Below are positions 1-7,496 of a stretch of DNA of 64,000 bases, one piece after another (within the stretch, counting starts at the first letter, position 1; each line of letters starts with the position of its first letter). Position numbers and translations under genes: made by a program. Origin of the DNA: a virus; IMG/VR virus record IMGVR_UViG_3300015199_000002, positions 1 to 64,000 of that record; one strand, 5' to 3'. The notes under the pieces are model-generated. The model searched no databases. It was not told where the DNA came from and worked only from the letters and a program-made list of their open reading frames with translations.

Positions 1-265
1 ACACCTGAGCGTCGCCGTACACCTGAGCGTCGCCGGACACCCAAGCGTCGCCGGACACCCGAGCGTTGCCGTACACCCAAGCGTTGCCGGACACCTTAGC
101 GTAGCCGGACACCCAGCAGGAGCCGTCTTGGGAGAGGTTAGCCTCCTTCTCAATGTAGCCTCCTAGTTCGCCTGTAGGTTTGCCGTCACGTAACCTCTCG
201 ATTCTATAGAGAGTTGTACCGTAAACTTCTAACTTAATATCGGTCCGCAGCGTGTACTTACTCAT
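1..265 (-). CDS. Hexapeptide-repeat (left-handed beta-helix-like) protein, 3' end outside window
   Basis: Reading leftwards from the ATG at 265, the protein opens with about 50 residues (MSKYTLRTDIKLEV, then LYRIERLRDGKPTG). It continues into six-residue repeats of the form xVxGxA (for example WVSGDA, QVYGDA) and runs off the window. It is the third member of a paralogous set with 51576-52118 and 53249-53791 but lies on the opposite strand. Such repeats are expected to fold as a left-handed beta-helix; this is inference from the periodicity. Its start overlaps the stop of the small membrane gene at 262-375 in an ATGA arrangement, so the two are probably translated together. Function is unknown; surface or virion display is a guess. 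Confidence 0.8.
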   Translation of the reverse strand, partial: MSKYTLRTDIKLEVYGTTLYRIERLRDGKPTGELGGYIEKEANLSQDGSCWVSGYAKVSGNAWVYGNARVSGDAWVSGDAQVYGDAQV

Positions 266-375
266 AGGTTCCCCCCGGCGAGAGCTTGGACGACTCTAAC
301 TATAGTGTCTCCTATAATCAAAGCCAGAAAGAAAGTTAGCCAAGGATGCTCTGCCATAAATTGTAATTTGCTCAT
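262..375 (-). CDS. Tiny single-pass membrane protein (37 aa)
   Basis: This short reading frame starts MSKLQFMAEHPWLTFFLALI and holds one hydrophobic segment of about 15 residues (WLTFFLALIIG), followed by a short tail. Its TGA overlaps the ATG of the hexapeptide-repeat gene by four bases, the usual sign of translational coupling. No strong ribosome-binding site is visible before its ATG. The function is unknown; it could be an unrelated small membrane peptide. Confidence 0.45.
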   Translation of the reverse strand: MSKLQFMAEHPWLTFFLALIIGDTIVRVVQALAGGNL

Positions 376-411
376 AAAGACACGATACCAGACAAATTCC
401 AGCAATGCAAC

Positions 412-451
412 AAAAAAAGGACACTACTCAGAGGGCGTTGAAGTAGTGTCC
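412..451 (-). terminator. Rho-independent terminator (minus strand)
   Basis: A perfect 10-bp inverted repeat, GGACACTACT and AGTAGTGTCC, encloses a 13-base loop. Read on the minus strand it is followed at once by seven T. This is a textbook intrinsic terminator for leftward transcripts. It lies upstream of the leftward genes at 375, so those genes need either readthrough or their own promoter. Confidence 0.8.
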
Positions 452-561
452 ATAGGCAGTGTCGTATATTTGTACAGGTGTGTCAAGAGAATTCGACAGT
501 TTATTTTTTTGGGATAAACTTACCTATAGTTGTCGTATACGCATTAAAATAATTGTTGCAA

Positions 562-573
562 TGTCCCTCTAAC
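562..573 (+). promoter_or_regulatory. Recurrent intergenic motif TGTCCCTCTAAC (copy 1)
   Basis: One of five intergenic copies of a 12-base motif, TGTCCCTYNWAN. Here it points toward the early genes starting at 917. Read on the other strand (GTTAGAGGGACA) it points toward the terminator at 412-451. Whether it is a promoter, operator or neither cannot be settled from this window. Confidence 0.3.
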
Positions 574-900
574 TTAGATAAAGTCTATACCTAAGAGCGA
601 TGCGTAGCCTGTAAAGCTCTCTAAAAACCAGGCAAGTGTTAAGACCGTAAGAAGGCTTAACAAATGGATGCCTAGCGAATGTTGATGCCGAATGACACCC
701 AATACCTCGATGGGGCAGGCCGTATCGCTAGACAGACAGGTTTTGGTAATCTGAAGTCGTAACGTTTCCCGCAAGGGGCTGCATATCTCAGTAGGCAGCT
801 AGGCGCCTATAAGTCCTAGTAAACGCGTTACGTATAAGGATTAGGTCGCTGTAACGGCTGCGGTAGCATAGTATATGCAGCCTATCTCGAGGTGTAACCT
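574..900. other. Structured, apparently non-coding region
   Basis: No convincing gene lies here; a 66-codon leftward frame exists but has a TTG start and no ribosome-binding site. The stretch is rich in short inverted repeats: CTTAG/CTAAG near 573-595, TGTTAAG/CTTAACA near 637-662, CTAGCGA/TCGCTAG near 672-731, CTAGG/CCTAG near 799-818, and GGCTGC/GCAGCC near 856-882. These suggest a folded RNA or a structured regulatory or origin-like element upstream of the early operon. The evidence is pairing potential only. Confidence 0.3.
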
Positions 901-916
901 AAACAAGGAGAAGTAA

Positions 917-1534
917 GTGAGTAAAACTAGCAACGGTAAAAGGATGAAAGAAGTGAAAAGGCCTTGCAGACTGTGCGGCAAGTACTACAAGGGTCTATAT
1001 TCAAAGATGGGAGGCTGCTGCTCTAGAGAATGTGAGCGAAGATCCCCAGAGTTGCCAATTACGAATACAAACAACGTGCTGCCTAACATCCTTCCCAATG
1101 TATCCAGTCCTTTGAGGCTCAATGACACGAATGAGACTCTGAGACAGACAAGGAAAGGGAATAAGAAATCCAAGTGGCAAAGGAATAATGAGCTCAGACA
1201 ACGGAGCGCGTTCTATAAAACAGGAACATGGATGGAACTAAGATACCAAGTACTTGAGAAATATGGACGTCAGTGCATGGCTTGTGGATCCACTAAGGGG
1301 TCGATGCACGTCGATCACATAAAACCAAAGTCGAAGTACCCGCATCTGGCCATGTCTTTCAACAACCTACAAGTATTGTGCAAGGATTGCAATCTAGGTA
1401 AGTCCAATTACTTTGAAACCGATCATAGGCCTAAAGTAATGCCCTCCCCCGAAGTAAAAGTAGTCTTTGGGGTTTACTCAGAGCATCCGCATAACATTCA
1501 CGGCTCCGACACCCTATTAGTCGTGTATTCCTAA
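917..1534 (+). CDS. HNH homing endonuclease
   Basis: This 205-residue protein has an N-terminal zinc-binding segment (CRLCGKYY, then CCSREC). Its C-terminal HNH nuclease has CMACGS, the catalytic HVDHIKPKS, then LQVLCKDCN. It would nick or cut double-stranded DNA. The start is a GTG preceded by AAGGAGAAGTAA, a good ribosome-binding site. It opens the rightward early operon and is probably a mobile gene rather than a phage-function gene. A role of such HNH proteins in packaging is possible elsewhere, but the location far from terminase argues against that here. Confidence 0.85.
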   Translation: MSKTSNGKRMKEVKRPCRLCGKYYKGLYSKMGGCCSRECERRSPELPITNTNNVLPNILPNVSSPLRLNDTNETLRQTRKGNKKSKWQRNNELRQRSAFYKTGTWMELRYQVLEKYGRQCMACGSTKGSMHVDHIKPKSKYPHLAMSFNNLQVLCKDCNLGKSNYFETDHRPKVMPSPEVKVVFGVYSEHPHNIHGSDTLLVVYS

Positions 1535-1621
1535 GAGGCTCCGAATTTCGTTGCTTTCTATAACAAAACATGGCATATTTTGTCAGTGCCCTCAGAATCC
1601 GGGTAAAGAATAAAGAGAAAT

Positions 1622-2194
1622 ATGCCAACGAGCCTCAAACGACCTCTACTCACTAGCCTAATCCTCCATATGCTCTTTATAGGGCTCCTGGCTGCGAGTG
1701 TAGCGACCTATGTCCATAACCCTGACAACACCAAGAAAGACGATCCCGGGGCCTCCTCGGGCGCCTCAGGGGCGTCCGGCATCACCGCCGCGACCTCGGC
1801 GACACCTGAAAATGATCATATCGTGGAAAAGACATCCGAGACCCTTCAAGTAGAGCTTATCGAGCGCCCCAAAGACGAACTGGGAGAGCTCAAGGCTAAG
1901 GTTCACTACGAGGATCGGCCGTGCGAAGGCGATAACTGGTACGGAGGGATTGGAGTGAACATGCTGGTATTATTTAGTGACGTAGGCAGCCCTACCCTGG
2001 TCTCATACGTATGGAAAAATTATCCCGCAGAAAAAATGGGCGTAAAAATCGGAGACAAGCTACTAGACGAGAATAACGTGAGAGGGGTGCCTGGGACCAA
2101 GATTGTACTACCTCTTTTAAGAGATGGGCATAAGATCGTACTTGAGGGAGTCAGAGAAAAAATCTGCACCGAGAAGAACGAGATCAAGCCGTGA
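1622..2194 (+). CDS. Membrane-anchored PDZ-domain protein
   Basis: The 190-residue protein has an N-terminal membrane segment (about residues 8-29, LLTSLILHMLFIGLLAAS) resembling TonB or GspC anchors. A Gly/Ser/Ala-rich linker follows (about 42-62). The C-terminal domain (about 105-180) has PDZ features: YGGIGVNM, a YPAEKMGVKIGDKLL segment, and GVPGTKIVLPLLRDG. PDZ domains bind peptide tails or partner proteins, and here the domain would face the periplasm. No protease domain is attached. It overlaps the next gene by four bases (GTGA). Its role in infection is unknown. Confidence 0.65.
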   Translation: MPTSLKRPLLTSLILHMLFIGLLAASVATYVHNPDNTKKDDPGASSGASGASGITAATSATPENDHIVEKTSETLQVELIERPKDELGELKAKVHYEDRPCEGDNWYGGIGVNMLVLFSDVGSPTLVSYVWKNYPAEKMGVKIGDKLLDENNVRGVPGTKIVLPLLRDGHKIVLEGVREKICTEKNEIKP

Positions 2195-2562
2195 GCAATA
2201 TAGGAAAGCTGGATCCTAATCAGTATCGAAGGGCGTTAGACGATTTGAGAGTTCAAGTTCTTCAACATAGGGGGGACGCCATAAACAGATGTAGCGAGCT
2301 TTCTCCTGCAAACCATGTGCCAGTTGCCGCTTTACTTTGCTACGCATCTCATCTCCTGAATGACCCCTCACTGCTGGTTGCAGCCGAAAAGAACGCACGT
2401 TGGTACGGCCTCGAGCTCCTTCCCCTAATAAACCCTCCCGCGCCGTACCGGGCTCCTCTGGACCCCCAGACAGCGGCCATAGCCGATAAGTTCCTGGAGG
2501 ACAATCAGGACCTAATGAATTCACTGGCTTGCCAGGAAGAGTTGGATAAGAAGCGTGATTAA
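2191..2562 (+). CDS. Hypothetical protein (123 aa)
   Basis: I do not recognise this protein. It starts at a GTG that overlaps the stop of the PDZ gene and its end overlaps the helicase start by eight bases, so it belongs to a coupled early operon. It looks soluble and largely helical, with a proline-rich stretch around residue 85 (INPPAPYRAPLDP). Confidence 0.7.
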   Translation: MSNIGKLDPNQYRRALDDLRVQVLQHRGDAINRCSELSPANHVPVAALLCYASHLLNDPSLLVAAEKNARWYGLELLPLINPPAPYRAPLDPQTAAIADKFLEDNQDLMNSLACQEELDKKRD

Positions 2563-4087
2563 AGTAGAGATTGGCAACAGTATGTCGCAGGTCGTCGGAC
2601 TTTCCCCGGAGCAGTTCATGAAGCTCAGAGCCGCCCTTTCTATTCGCGAAGAAGGATACGGCTACTCTTATGTGTCAGCAAAGACTCAGCACAGACTGTT
2701 TGCCATGAGAGGGTACGTTTTTTGTAAAGACACAAAGGGAATTCCGTGCCCTGTTGGGAACAATCCTCTGGGGCACAAAAAGTACCGGAGGTACAAAACG
2801 GTCCGAGAAGCCAAGGACGCAATCGCCTCCAAAAAGCTAGTAATGTATCGAGGAGCCCTTATAAATACCAAAACACTCCTCTCAAAGAAAGGCGAGTTCG
2901 CCACAGGACTCTTGTATCTTGTGTACGAGTGTATTGACTCCTTTTATCAAGAGTACCAAGTTAAGGATACCCGCATAAGGCCCACAAAGCCTCAGCAGGA
3001 CATTTTCACCCTGTCTATGCCTGTTACCCCCTACCCAGAGCAGATTGAAGCCGCTAAGGCCGCTTCTCGTTGGTCTAGAGGCATTATAGCAGCCCCCACA
3101 GGGAGCGGAAAAAGTGTGGTAGCTGCACTTGTTATAAACGAACTTCAAGTTAGGACTCTTTTAGTCGTACCCACACTGGAGCTAAAAAGACAGCTGACCG
3201 AGAGTCTACAGGCTGCCTTCCCGGCGACCACAGTGGGATCCTTAGAATTTTCTCCTGACATCGCAGTGGAGAATGTTGCAGCACTGGACACAAAAAAGAA
3301 GCTTACAGGATATGACTGTGTAATCATTGACGAATTCCATCATGCCGGATCCGACACATATTTATCTCTGAATAAAAAGGCATGGGTAGACGTGTATCAC
3401 CGCGTGGCGCTTACCGCAACTCCCTACCGCAGCAGGTCGGCGGAGCGACTCTTACTTGAGAGCGTATTATCGCAGGTAATTTACAAGGTTGAATACAAGG
3501 ACGCAGTAGCTAACGGCCGGATAGTTCCGCTGGAAGCATTCTATTTCACCCTTCCTCGTACAAAAACAAAACTACCAAAGAGTTGGCCTAATGTGTACAG
3601 AGAAATGGTAGTTGAAAATGAGTACCGCAATTTTGTCATTGCCGACTTTGTCAAGACCCTGGAATATAATGGCTTCTCTACCCTGGTGCTAGTCAAAGAA
3701 GTACGGCATGGAGAGATACTTCAAGAACTTACCGGCGCTAGCTTCGCGCACGGCGACGGCGAGGACTGCGCGGAACTCATTAAACAGTTCAGTAATGGGG
3801 ATCTGAAGACTCTAATAGGCACTACGGGCGTAATTGGTGAGGGCGTAGACTCAAGGGCGGCGGAATGGGTTATTTTATGCGGAGGAGGGCGATCGCGCAA
3901 TCAGTTTGTCCAGCAGTGTGGTCGTGTCTTCCGTCGATTCAAAGAAAAAGAGATCGGGAAGATTGTTCTGTTTAACGACCCCTCAAGCGAATGGCTGAAA
4001 GAGCACTTCAGATTACAATGTACTTATTTGAAAGAAGAGTTTAATATAGAACCCTCAGAACTAGAACTACCAAAGGAGATAAAATGA
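2555..4087 (+). CDS. Superfamily 2 DNA/RNA helicase (UvsW/RadD-like)
   Basis: The 510-residue protein carries an ordered SF2 motif set. Walker A (APTGSGKS) is at about 180-187, a DExH box (DEFH) at 259-262, motif III (TATP) at 287-290, and an arginine-finger motif (QQCGRVFRR) at about 450. The first 150 residues form a phage-type N-terminal extension. Such enzymes remodel branched DNA during phage replication and recombination. The GTG start overlaps the preceding gene. It is not the replicative helicase, which lies at the right end of the window. Confidence 0.9.
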   Translation: MIKVEIGNSMSQVVGLSPEQFMKLRAALSIREEGYGYSYVSAKTQHRLFAMRGYVFCKDTKGIPCPVGNNPLGHKKYRRYKTVREAKDAIASKKLVMYRGALINTKTLLSKKGEFATGLLYLVYECIDSFYQEYQVKDTRIRPTKPQQDIFTLSMPVTPYPEQIEAAKAASRWSRGIIAAPTGSGKSVVAALVINELQVRTLLVVPTLELKRQLTESLQAAFPATTVGSLEFSPDIAVENVAALDTKKKLTGYDCVIIDEFHHAGSDTYLSLNKKAWVDVYHRVALTATPYRSRSAERLLLESVLSQVIYKVEYKDAVANGRIVPLEAFYFTLPRTKTKLPKSWPNVYREMVVENEYRNFVIADFVKTLEYNGFSTLVLVKEVRHGEILQELTGASFAHGDGEDCAELIKQFSNGDLKTLIGTTGVIGEGVDSRAAEWVILCGGGRSRNQFVQQCGRVFRRFKEKEIGKIVLFNDPSSEWLKEHFRLQCTYLKEEFNIEPSELELPKEIK

Positions 4088-4230
4088 TCTTTGATTTAAT
4101 TCTTTTCGCTGTTTTTGTTTTTGCTATAATTACGGTTATAAAAAATGAACTGGAACACGGCAACAAAATGGACCGACTATACGACAACAGAGCGCGAGTA
4201 ATGAATCACATTAGGAACAAAAGGAGATAA
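4084..4230 (+). CDS. Small single-pass membrane protein (48 aa)
   Basis: A very hydrophobic N-terminus (MIFDLILFAVFVFAIITVI) is followed by a basic cytoplasmic-type tail. The ATG overlaps the helicase stop in an ATGA arrangement, and an AGGAGATAA just before its stop serves as the ribosome-binding site of the next gene. The function is unknown. Confidence 0.6.
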   Translation: MIFDLILFAVFVFAIITVIKNELEHGNKMDRLYDNRARVMNHIRNKRR

Positions 4231-4231
4231 A

Positions 4232-4438
4232 ATGAAACCAGTCAGTAGCTCTACCATCAAGGCCATTGGGTACGATGAAAAGACAAAGATTCTAACAATC
4301 CAGTTCGCACACGGAGGCCATTATGAGTACCAAGGAGTGAGTCCGGAACAACACAAAGCTCTGATGGACGCCGAGTCTATCGGGGGCCACTTTCACGACC
4401 ATATCAAGCAGAAACACCTCTATAGAAAGAAACCATGA
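4232..4438 (+). CDS. KTSC-domain protein
   Basis: This 68-residue protein fits the small KTSC family in full: VSSSTIKAIGYDEKTKILTI, then a GGHYEYQGV turn and a SIGGHFHDHIK end. The family is common in phages and near nucleic-acid genes; its biochemical role is not established. The start has AAAAGGAGATAAA in front of it. Its stop overlaps the next start (ATGA). Confidence 0.8.
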   Translation: MKPVSSSTIKAIGYDEKTKILTIQFAHGGHYEYQGVSPEQHKALMDAESIGGHFHDHIKQKHLYRKKP

Positions 4439-4632
4439 ACTTCATAGAAGCCATTAAAACAGGGAAGCCAATCAAGAGACAAACCAAGGAACTGTGGGAC
4501 TGCCTTATTCGGGACCCCTACGCATTAGGCGGTAAAAGTCGCGGGTGGATGGACCCAGGATACTTTTTAACTTGCATTAATATCGGAGTTGAGGATATAC
4601 TGGCTGAAGACTGGGAAGTTAAGGAGGATTAA
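4435..4632 (+). CDS. Small DUF2829/Tad2-like protein, tentative
   Basis: The 65-residue protein opens with a motif like that of DUF2829 proteins (MNFIEAIKTGKPIKRQ) and ends with the typical ILAEDWEV. DUF2829 includes Tad2, a phage protein that sequesters Thoeris signalling molecules. Many phage proteins share only these two ends, so an anti-defence role is a hypothesis. It sits in a cluster of small early genes, where counter-defence genes are often found. Confidence 0.4.
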   Translation: MNFIEAIKTGKPIKRQTKELWDCLIRDPYALGGKSRGWMDPGYFLTCINIGVEDILAEDWEVKED

Positions 4633-4633
4633 G

Positions 4634-4891
4634 ATGAAGGTTATAGACAAGATGGCCGATCAATATACCTACGACGTCACTCAAGATCCGGAAGACATAA
4701 ATACATTTGAAGCTTATCTTGCCGGGTTCGACGCCGCCCGCGATATGATCGCCAAGAAGCTGGACCAATTTGCAGTCACCCAAGCCCCAGGCGGAGCTAT
4801 CTTCATACAAGAAGCCAGTCAAAGTGACAATACCAAAATGACTCTTGGAGACCTTATCCGTCAAGTCGGCGAGGATGAGGTGGCAGAATGA
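4634..4891 (+). CDS. Hypothetical protein (85 aa)
   Basis: The start is set by AAGGAGGATTAAG immediately before the ATG at 4634. The protein is acidic and not recognised. It has a segment NTFEAYLAGFDAARDMIAKK that resembles the opening of the next protein (ESLIRGYEAGFKKALELAA), so the two may be distant relatives. It ends in an ATGA overlap with that gene. Confidence 0.65.
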   Translation: MKVIDKMADQYTYDVTQDPEDINTFEAYLAGFDAARDMIAKKLDQFAVTQAPGGAIFIQEASQSDNTKMTLGDLIRQVGEDEVAE

Positions 4892-5262
4892 AACTGATAG
4901 AGGATCTGTCCTTCACTTGGGCAGACGAGAACTGTCTGCCCTGTAAAGACCCGGACCCGTTGTTCTACTGCGAGGCCGAGTCGTTAATTCGTGGGTACGA
5001 AGCTGGGTTCAAGAAGGCGCTGGAATTGGCCGCTACACACGTCAGCCAATCCATAGCCGCCGAATCCAAATATCTACTCATGCCTACGCAGGTAGCGGTA
5101 GCAGCAATATCAAATTACATTCTCACCATAGGACAAGAAGAAGTGCCACAAACAACCTGCGTCGACTGTGGAGTAAAGACCGAACCCGGCGCCGGATCTG
5201 CCCGATGCCATAAATGCTGGGACGACCGATGCGGCGGATCTGGCGGGGATGGAGAAGTATGA
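4888..5262 (+). CDS. Hypothetical protein with C-terminal zinc ribbon
   Basis: The 124-residue protein has a helical first half with an AGFKKALELAATHV segment. Its C-terminal four-cysteine cluster (CVDCG, then CHKCW) is likely to bind zinc. It overlaps both neighbours by four bases. Nucleic-acid or protein binding is plausible but not shown. Confidence 0.65.
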   Translation: MKLIEDLSFTWADENCLPCKDPDPLFYCEAESLIRGYEAGFKKALELAATHVSQSIAAESKYLLMPTQVAVAAISNYILTIGQEEVPQTTCVDCGVKTEPGAGSARCHKCWDDRCGGSGGDGEV

Positions 5263-5516
5263 AAGCTGGGTTATTCGGGATTAAACCTACCGGCTACGAA
5301 TTGTGGAAATCCACTACCTACTATATCTGCCAAACCCCAGGCAGGCAGCTCTGGGAAGGTCTGCAGAATATTTTTATTACGGACTTATACCAAAAGGACA
5401 GACAGTCGTGGCCGTTCGAGGTTAGTGTGGACTGTAAGTGCGAAGATTGCCGAGGCCCTTGGACACAACAACAGATAGACAGAACGGTTTACAGGCTATC
5501 AAAAGGAGTTATGTGA
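5259..5516 (+). CDS. Hypothetical protein (85 aa)
   Basis: I chose the ATG at 5259 because it overlaps the previous stop (ATGA). It begins MKAGLFGIKPTGYELW. A short CKCEDC cluster near residue 65 may bind metal. No family was recognised. Confidence 0.6.
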   Translation: MKAGLFGIKPTGYELWKSTTYYICQTPGRQLWEGLQNIFITDLYQKDRQSWPFEVSVDCKCEDCRGPWTQQQIDRTVYRLSKGVM

Positions 5517-5719
5517 TGAACTACGAAGAAATACCAATGGACCGAAGATACAGCGTGAACGCCCTATGCACCAACTGCGGATACCTAGGGAAAGTGGACC
5601 TGCTTAAGGGCACTATGGTTTCTGACAAGGAGTGCCATAGGTGCGAGTGCAAGTCGTTGGAGAGGCAGGATGCGCCTCAGAAGAAGATTGCGATTAAGGC
5701 TTCGTCGGGGGTTAGATGA
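5516..5719 (+). CDS. Small zinc-ribbon protein (67 aa)
   Basis: The ATG at 5516 overlaps the previous stop (TGATG) and follows AAAAGGAGTT. The protein has CTNCG and CHRCEC clusters about 25 residues apart, the pattern of a small zinc ribbon. It is the last gene of the rightward early operon and converges on the leftward structural block; no clear terminator separates them. Confidence 0.6.
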   Translation: MNYEEIPMDRRYSVNALCTNCGYLGKVDLLKGTMVSDKECHRCECKSLERQDAPQKKIAIKASSGVR

Positions 5720-5738
5720 ACTGGATAAACCCAAAAGA

Positions 5739-6074
5739 CTAAATTCTTCTCTGAAAAGGCTTCTTAGGAACGCCCGGAGAAATCTGTATAGGAGCTGCCA
5801 TTGCAGCAGAATGTACCGGTTGAGTAGATTGCACCGGGGGGCTTAACATAGCATGAAGCGAGTGAAACGGATGCATGGCTTGAGGAGCGGGAGCCGATTG
5901 AGCTGGATGTACTGCGGGGAGTTGAGCTGCCAATGGGGCCATGGGAGGAGTTGGGGCAGGAGAGTGCGGGGCCTGTAGCATCTTAGCGAGAGCGGCGTGT
6001 TGGGCTTCTGCTGCCTTGGCTTCGTCTTCAGAGTTTTGATTTGCTGTCTTGTTGAATTGAGAATTGAAAGGCAT
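5739..6074 (-). CDS. Pro/Ala/His-rich hypothetical protein
   Basis: The 111-residue protein has a charged N-terminus and a long low-complexity Ala/Pro/His segment (about 38-98), ending in a basic tail KKPFQRRI. It is the last gene of the leftward morphogenesis block, two bases after the DUF5675 gene. A disordered virion-associated or lysis-accessory role is possible. Confidence 0.55.
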   Translation of the reverse strand: MPFNSQFNKTANQNSEDEAKAAEAQHAALAKMLQAPHSPAPTPPMAPLAAQLPAVHPAQSAPAPQAMHPFHSLHAMLSPPVQSTQPVHSAAMAAPIQISPGVPKKPFQRRI

Positions 6075-6076
6075 AG

Positions 6077-6475
6077 TTACTCCGTAACTGTTAAAGTGAA
6101 GCTTGCGCAGCCGTTTGTCATGGCCATAAATTCTTCGAAGGCTTCTTTGGAATGAAGGATCATTTGATCTCCTAGAGATTTCCCTAATAAAATGCAGCCG
6201 TGGGAATCGTTTTCGTAGTTGCCTGGATGTAGCAAAATGCCCGTGCAGCCAGGCACGTCTTGAATTTCGTAGGTTTTGAATGGGATACCGTTTGAAAGCT
6301 GGTGCGTCCCCAGAACACAGTTGTGGGTGCCCGCGTTAAGTTTAGCTGTAACACTACCATCTTCTTGAGGATACCCGTGCTCGAGGGTGACGAACAAAAT
6401 ATCGCCGGCATCGTTTTGTAACTCCCCGATGACGCCCCATGGATTGTACGATTTTCTTATAAGGTTTAAGTTCAT
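6077..6475 (-). CDS. DUF5675 family protein, candidate lysis enzyme
   Basis: The 132-residue protein carries the DUF5675 hallmark LLHPGNYENDSHGCILLG, with His83, Ser91 and Cys94 in an arrangement like the HxxxxSxGC active site of L,D-transpeptidases. The family is frequent in phages. Its position behind small membrane proteins suggests a role in cell-wall processing or lysis. That role is inference; no classical lysozyme or amidase is seen nearby. Confidence 0.65.
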   Translation of the reverse strand: MNLNLIRKSYNPWGVIGELQNDAGDILFVTLEHGYPQEDGSVTAKLNAGTHNCVLGTHQLSNGIPFKTYEIQDVPGCTGILLHPGNYENDSHGCILLGKSLGDQMILHSKEAFEEFMAMTNGCASFTLTVTE

Positions 6476-6478
6476 ATA

Positions 6479-6652
6479 TTACCTCTTATCCGGCAGGAAT
6501 CCCTGAAGCCCCTTACTTCCAAAAAAAGCCGATGCGCACCACTCGACCCCTTGGACATACTCGTGAGTCAGTTTTCCAGTTAACGACAAAACTGTAAATA
6601 GAAGTATCACCGATCCTAGGGCTATAAGTTCTTCTCTTTCCAGGTAACTCAC
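6479..6652 (-). CDS. Small membrane protein, candidate holin or pinholin
   Basis: This 57-residue frame starts at a GTG overlapping the GIY-YIG stop by four bases (GTGA). It has one membrane segment (LIALGSVILLFTVLSL) followed by a short polar domain with a WCASAFFG segment. It lies directly before the DUF5675 gene, which fits a holin-endolysin pair. A single membrane span without a dual-start motif makes the assignment tentative. Confidence 0.5.
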   Translation of the reverse strand: MSYLEREELIALGSVILLFTVLSLTGKLTHEYVQGVEWCASAFFGSKGLQGFLPDKR

Positions 6653-7488
6653 GTGCCCTCGCTTTCAGCGCGCAGGTCTCTTAGGTACGCAAACCTGAGC
6701 CCTTTGACAGCCTCTTTTTTGCCTTTTACGACCTTTGTTATATCCGTAGGGTACACTCCCAGCTCCTTAGATGCGGCAAGCGCCGAGGGGTAGGTTACCC
6801 CCGTATTAAGACATACGACGGGGATACACTGGCTGACAGCTATGTTTTGTCTGTGCGAAGTAGACAGTTTAGTTCCCTTTTGCGCAGCGGCCATCATTTT
6901 CAACCTGACTATGTTATTGGCCGTCTGCTCTGGAGATTTCGGTCCCATCATTTTCAATCTAGTAGCTTCTGATTTCTTTCTGCCCTTAGTAGACTTAGAA
7001 AGCTTCTCCTTGTGCTCCTCAGAAAGAGCCCTCCCCAGGTGTATCTCTCGCAGTTTTTTCTTATGCTCCTCAGACAGCTTTTTTCCAAAAAATGGATTTT
7101 TGCTTCCTTTTCTGTTTTCGGACATCTTCAGTCTGGTTTCTTTTGAGGGGCTTCGTCCTACTCTAGATAGCGACATTTTTTTCTTGGACTCATCAGAGTA
7201 CTGCTTGCCCTCCCCTCCCGTAGTTAAATTATACCCGTCGGGAGAAAGACTTTGAAAATAGTCTATGAAATATTTTTCGGCTACATTTAGGGTGTCTAAA
7301 TCGGAACATTCGCTCAATACGTCAATAGTAAAGTTGGTAGGTCCGTGCTTAGTTATGGCCTTAGAAATATAAGTCTTAGGATTACTTCTAGGATTTAAAT
7401 GATTTCTCCATCTTCTATTAAGGGGGCCAGTTGTCTGCCCCACATAGCATTTACCGTTAATTTTATTAGTTATTTTATAAATAAGCAT
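6649..7488 (-). CDS. GIY-YIG homing endonuclease with NUMOD3 repeats
   Basis: The 279-residue protein opens with a GIY-YIG nuclease (MLIYKITNKINGKCYVGQT, then NRRWRNHL). Its middle has at least four NUMOD3-type DNA-binding repeats (SEEHKKKL, SKETRLKM and similar). A C-terminal helix-turn-helix-like segment (SALAASKELGVYPTDITKV) resembles I-TevI-type endonucleases. It is wedged in the lysis-like cluster between a holin-like gene and the next small membrane gene, overlapping the latter. It is a mobile gene. Confidence 0.9.
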   Translation of the reverse strand: MLIYKITNKINGKCYVGQTTGPLNRRWRNHLNPRSNPKTYISKAITKHGPTNFTIDVLSECSDLDTLNVAEKYFIDYFQSLSPDGYNLTTGGEGKQYSDESKKKMSLSRVGRSPSKETRLKMSENRKGSKNPFFGKKLSEEHKKKLREIHLGRALSEEHKEKLSKSTKGRKKSEATRLKMMGPKSPEQTANNIVRLKMMAAAQKGTKLSTSHRQNIAVSQCIPVVCLNTGVTYPSALAASKELGVYPTDITKVVKGKKEAVKGLRFAYLRDLRAESEGT

Positions 7489-7496
7489 AAAACTAA

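Noticed and set aside
305-517. Rightward 70-codon open frame
   Set aside because: It runs through the minus-strand terminator hairpin, has no ribosome-binding site and no protein-like pattern.
574-774. Leftward 66-codon frame with a hydrophobic stretch
   Set aside because: It starts with TTG and has no ribosome-binding site. The region is dense in inverted repeats, so it is treated as non-coding.
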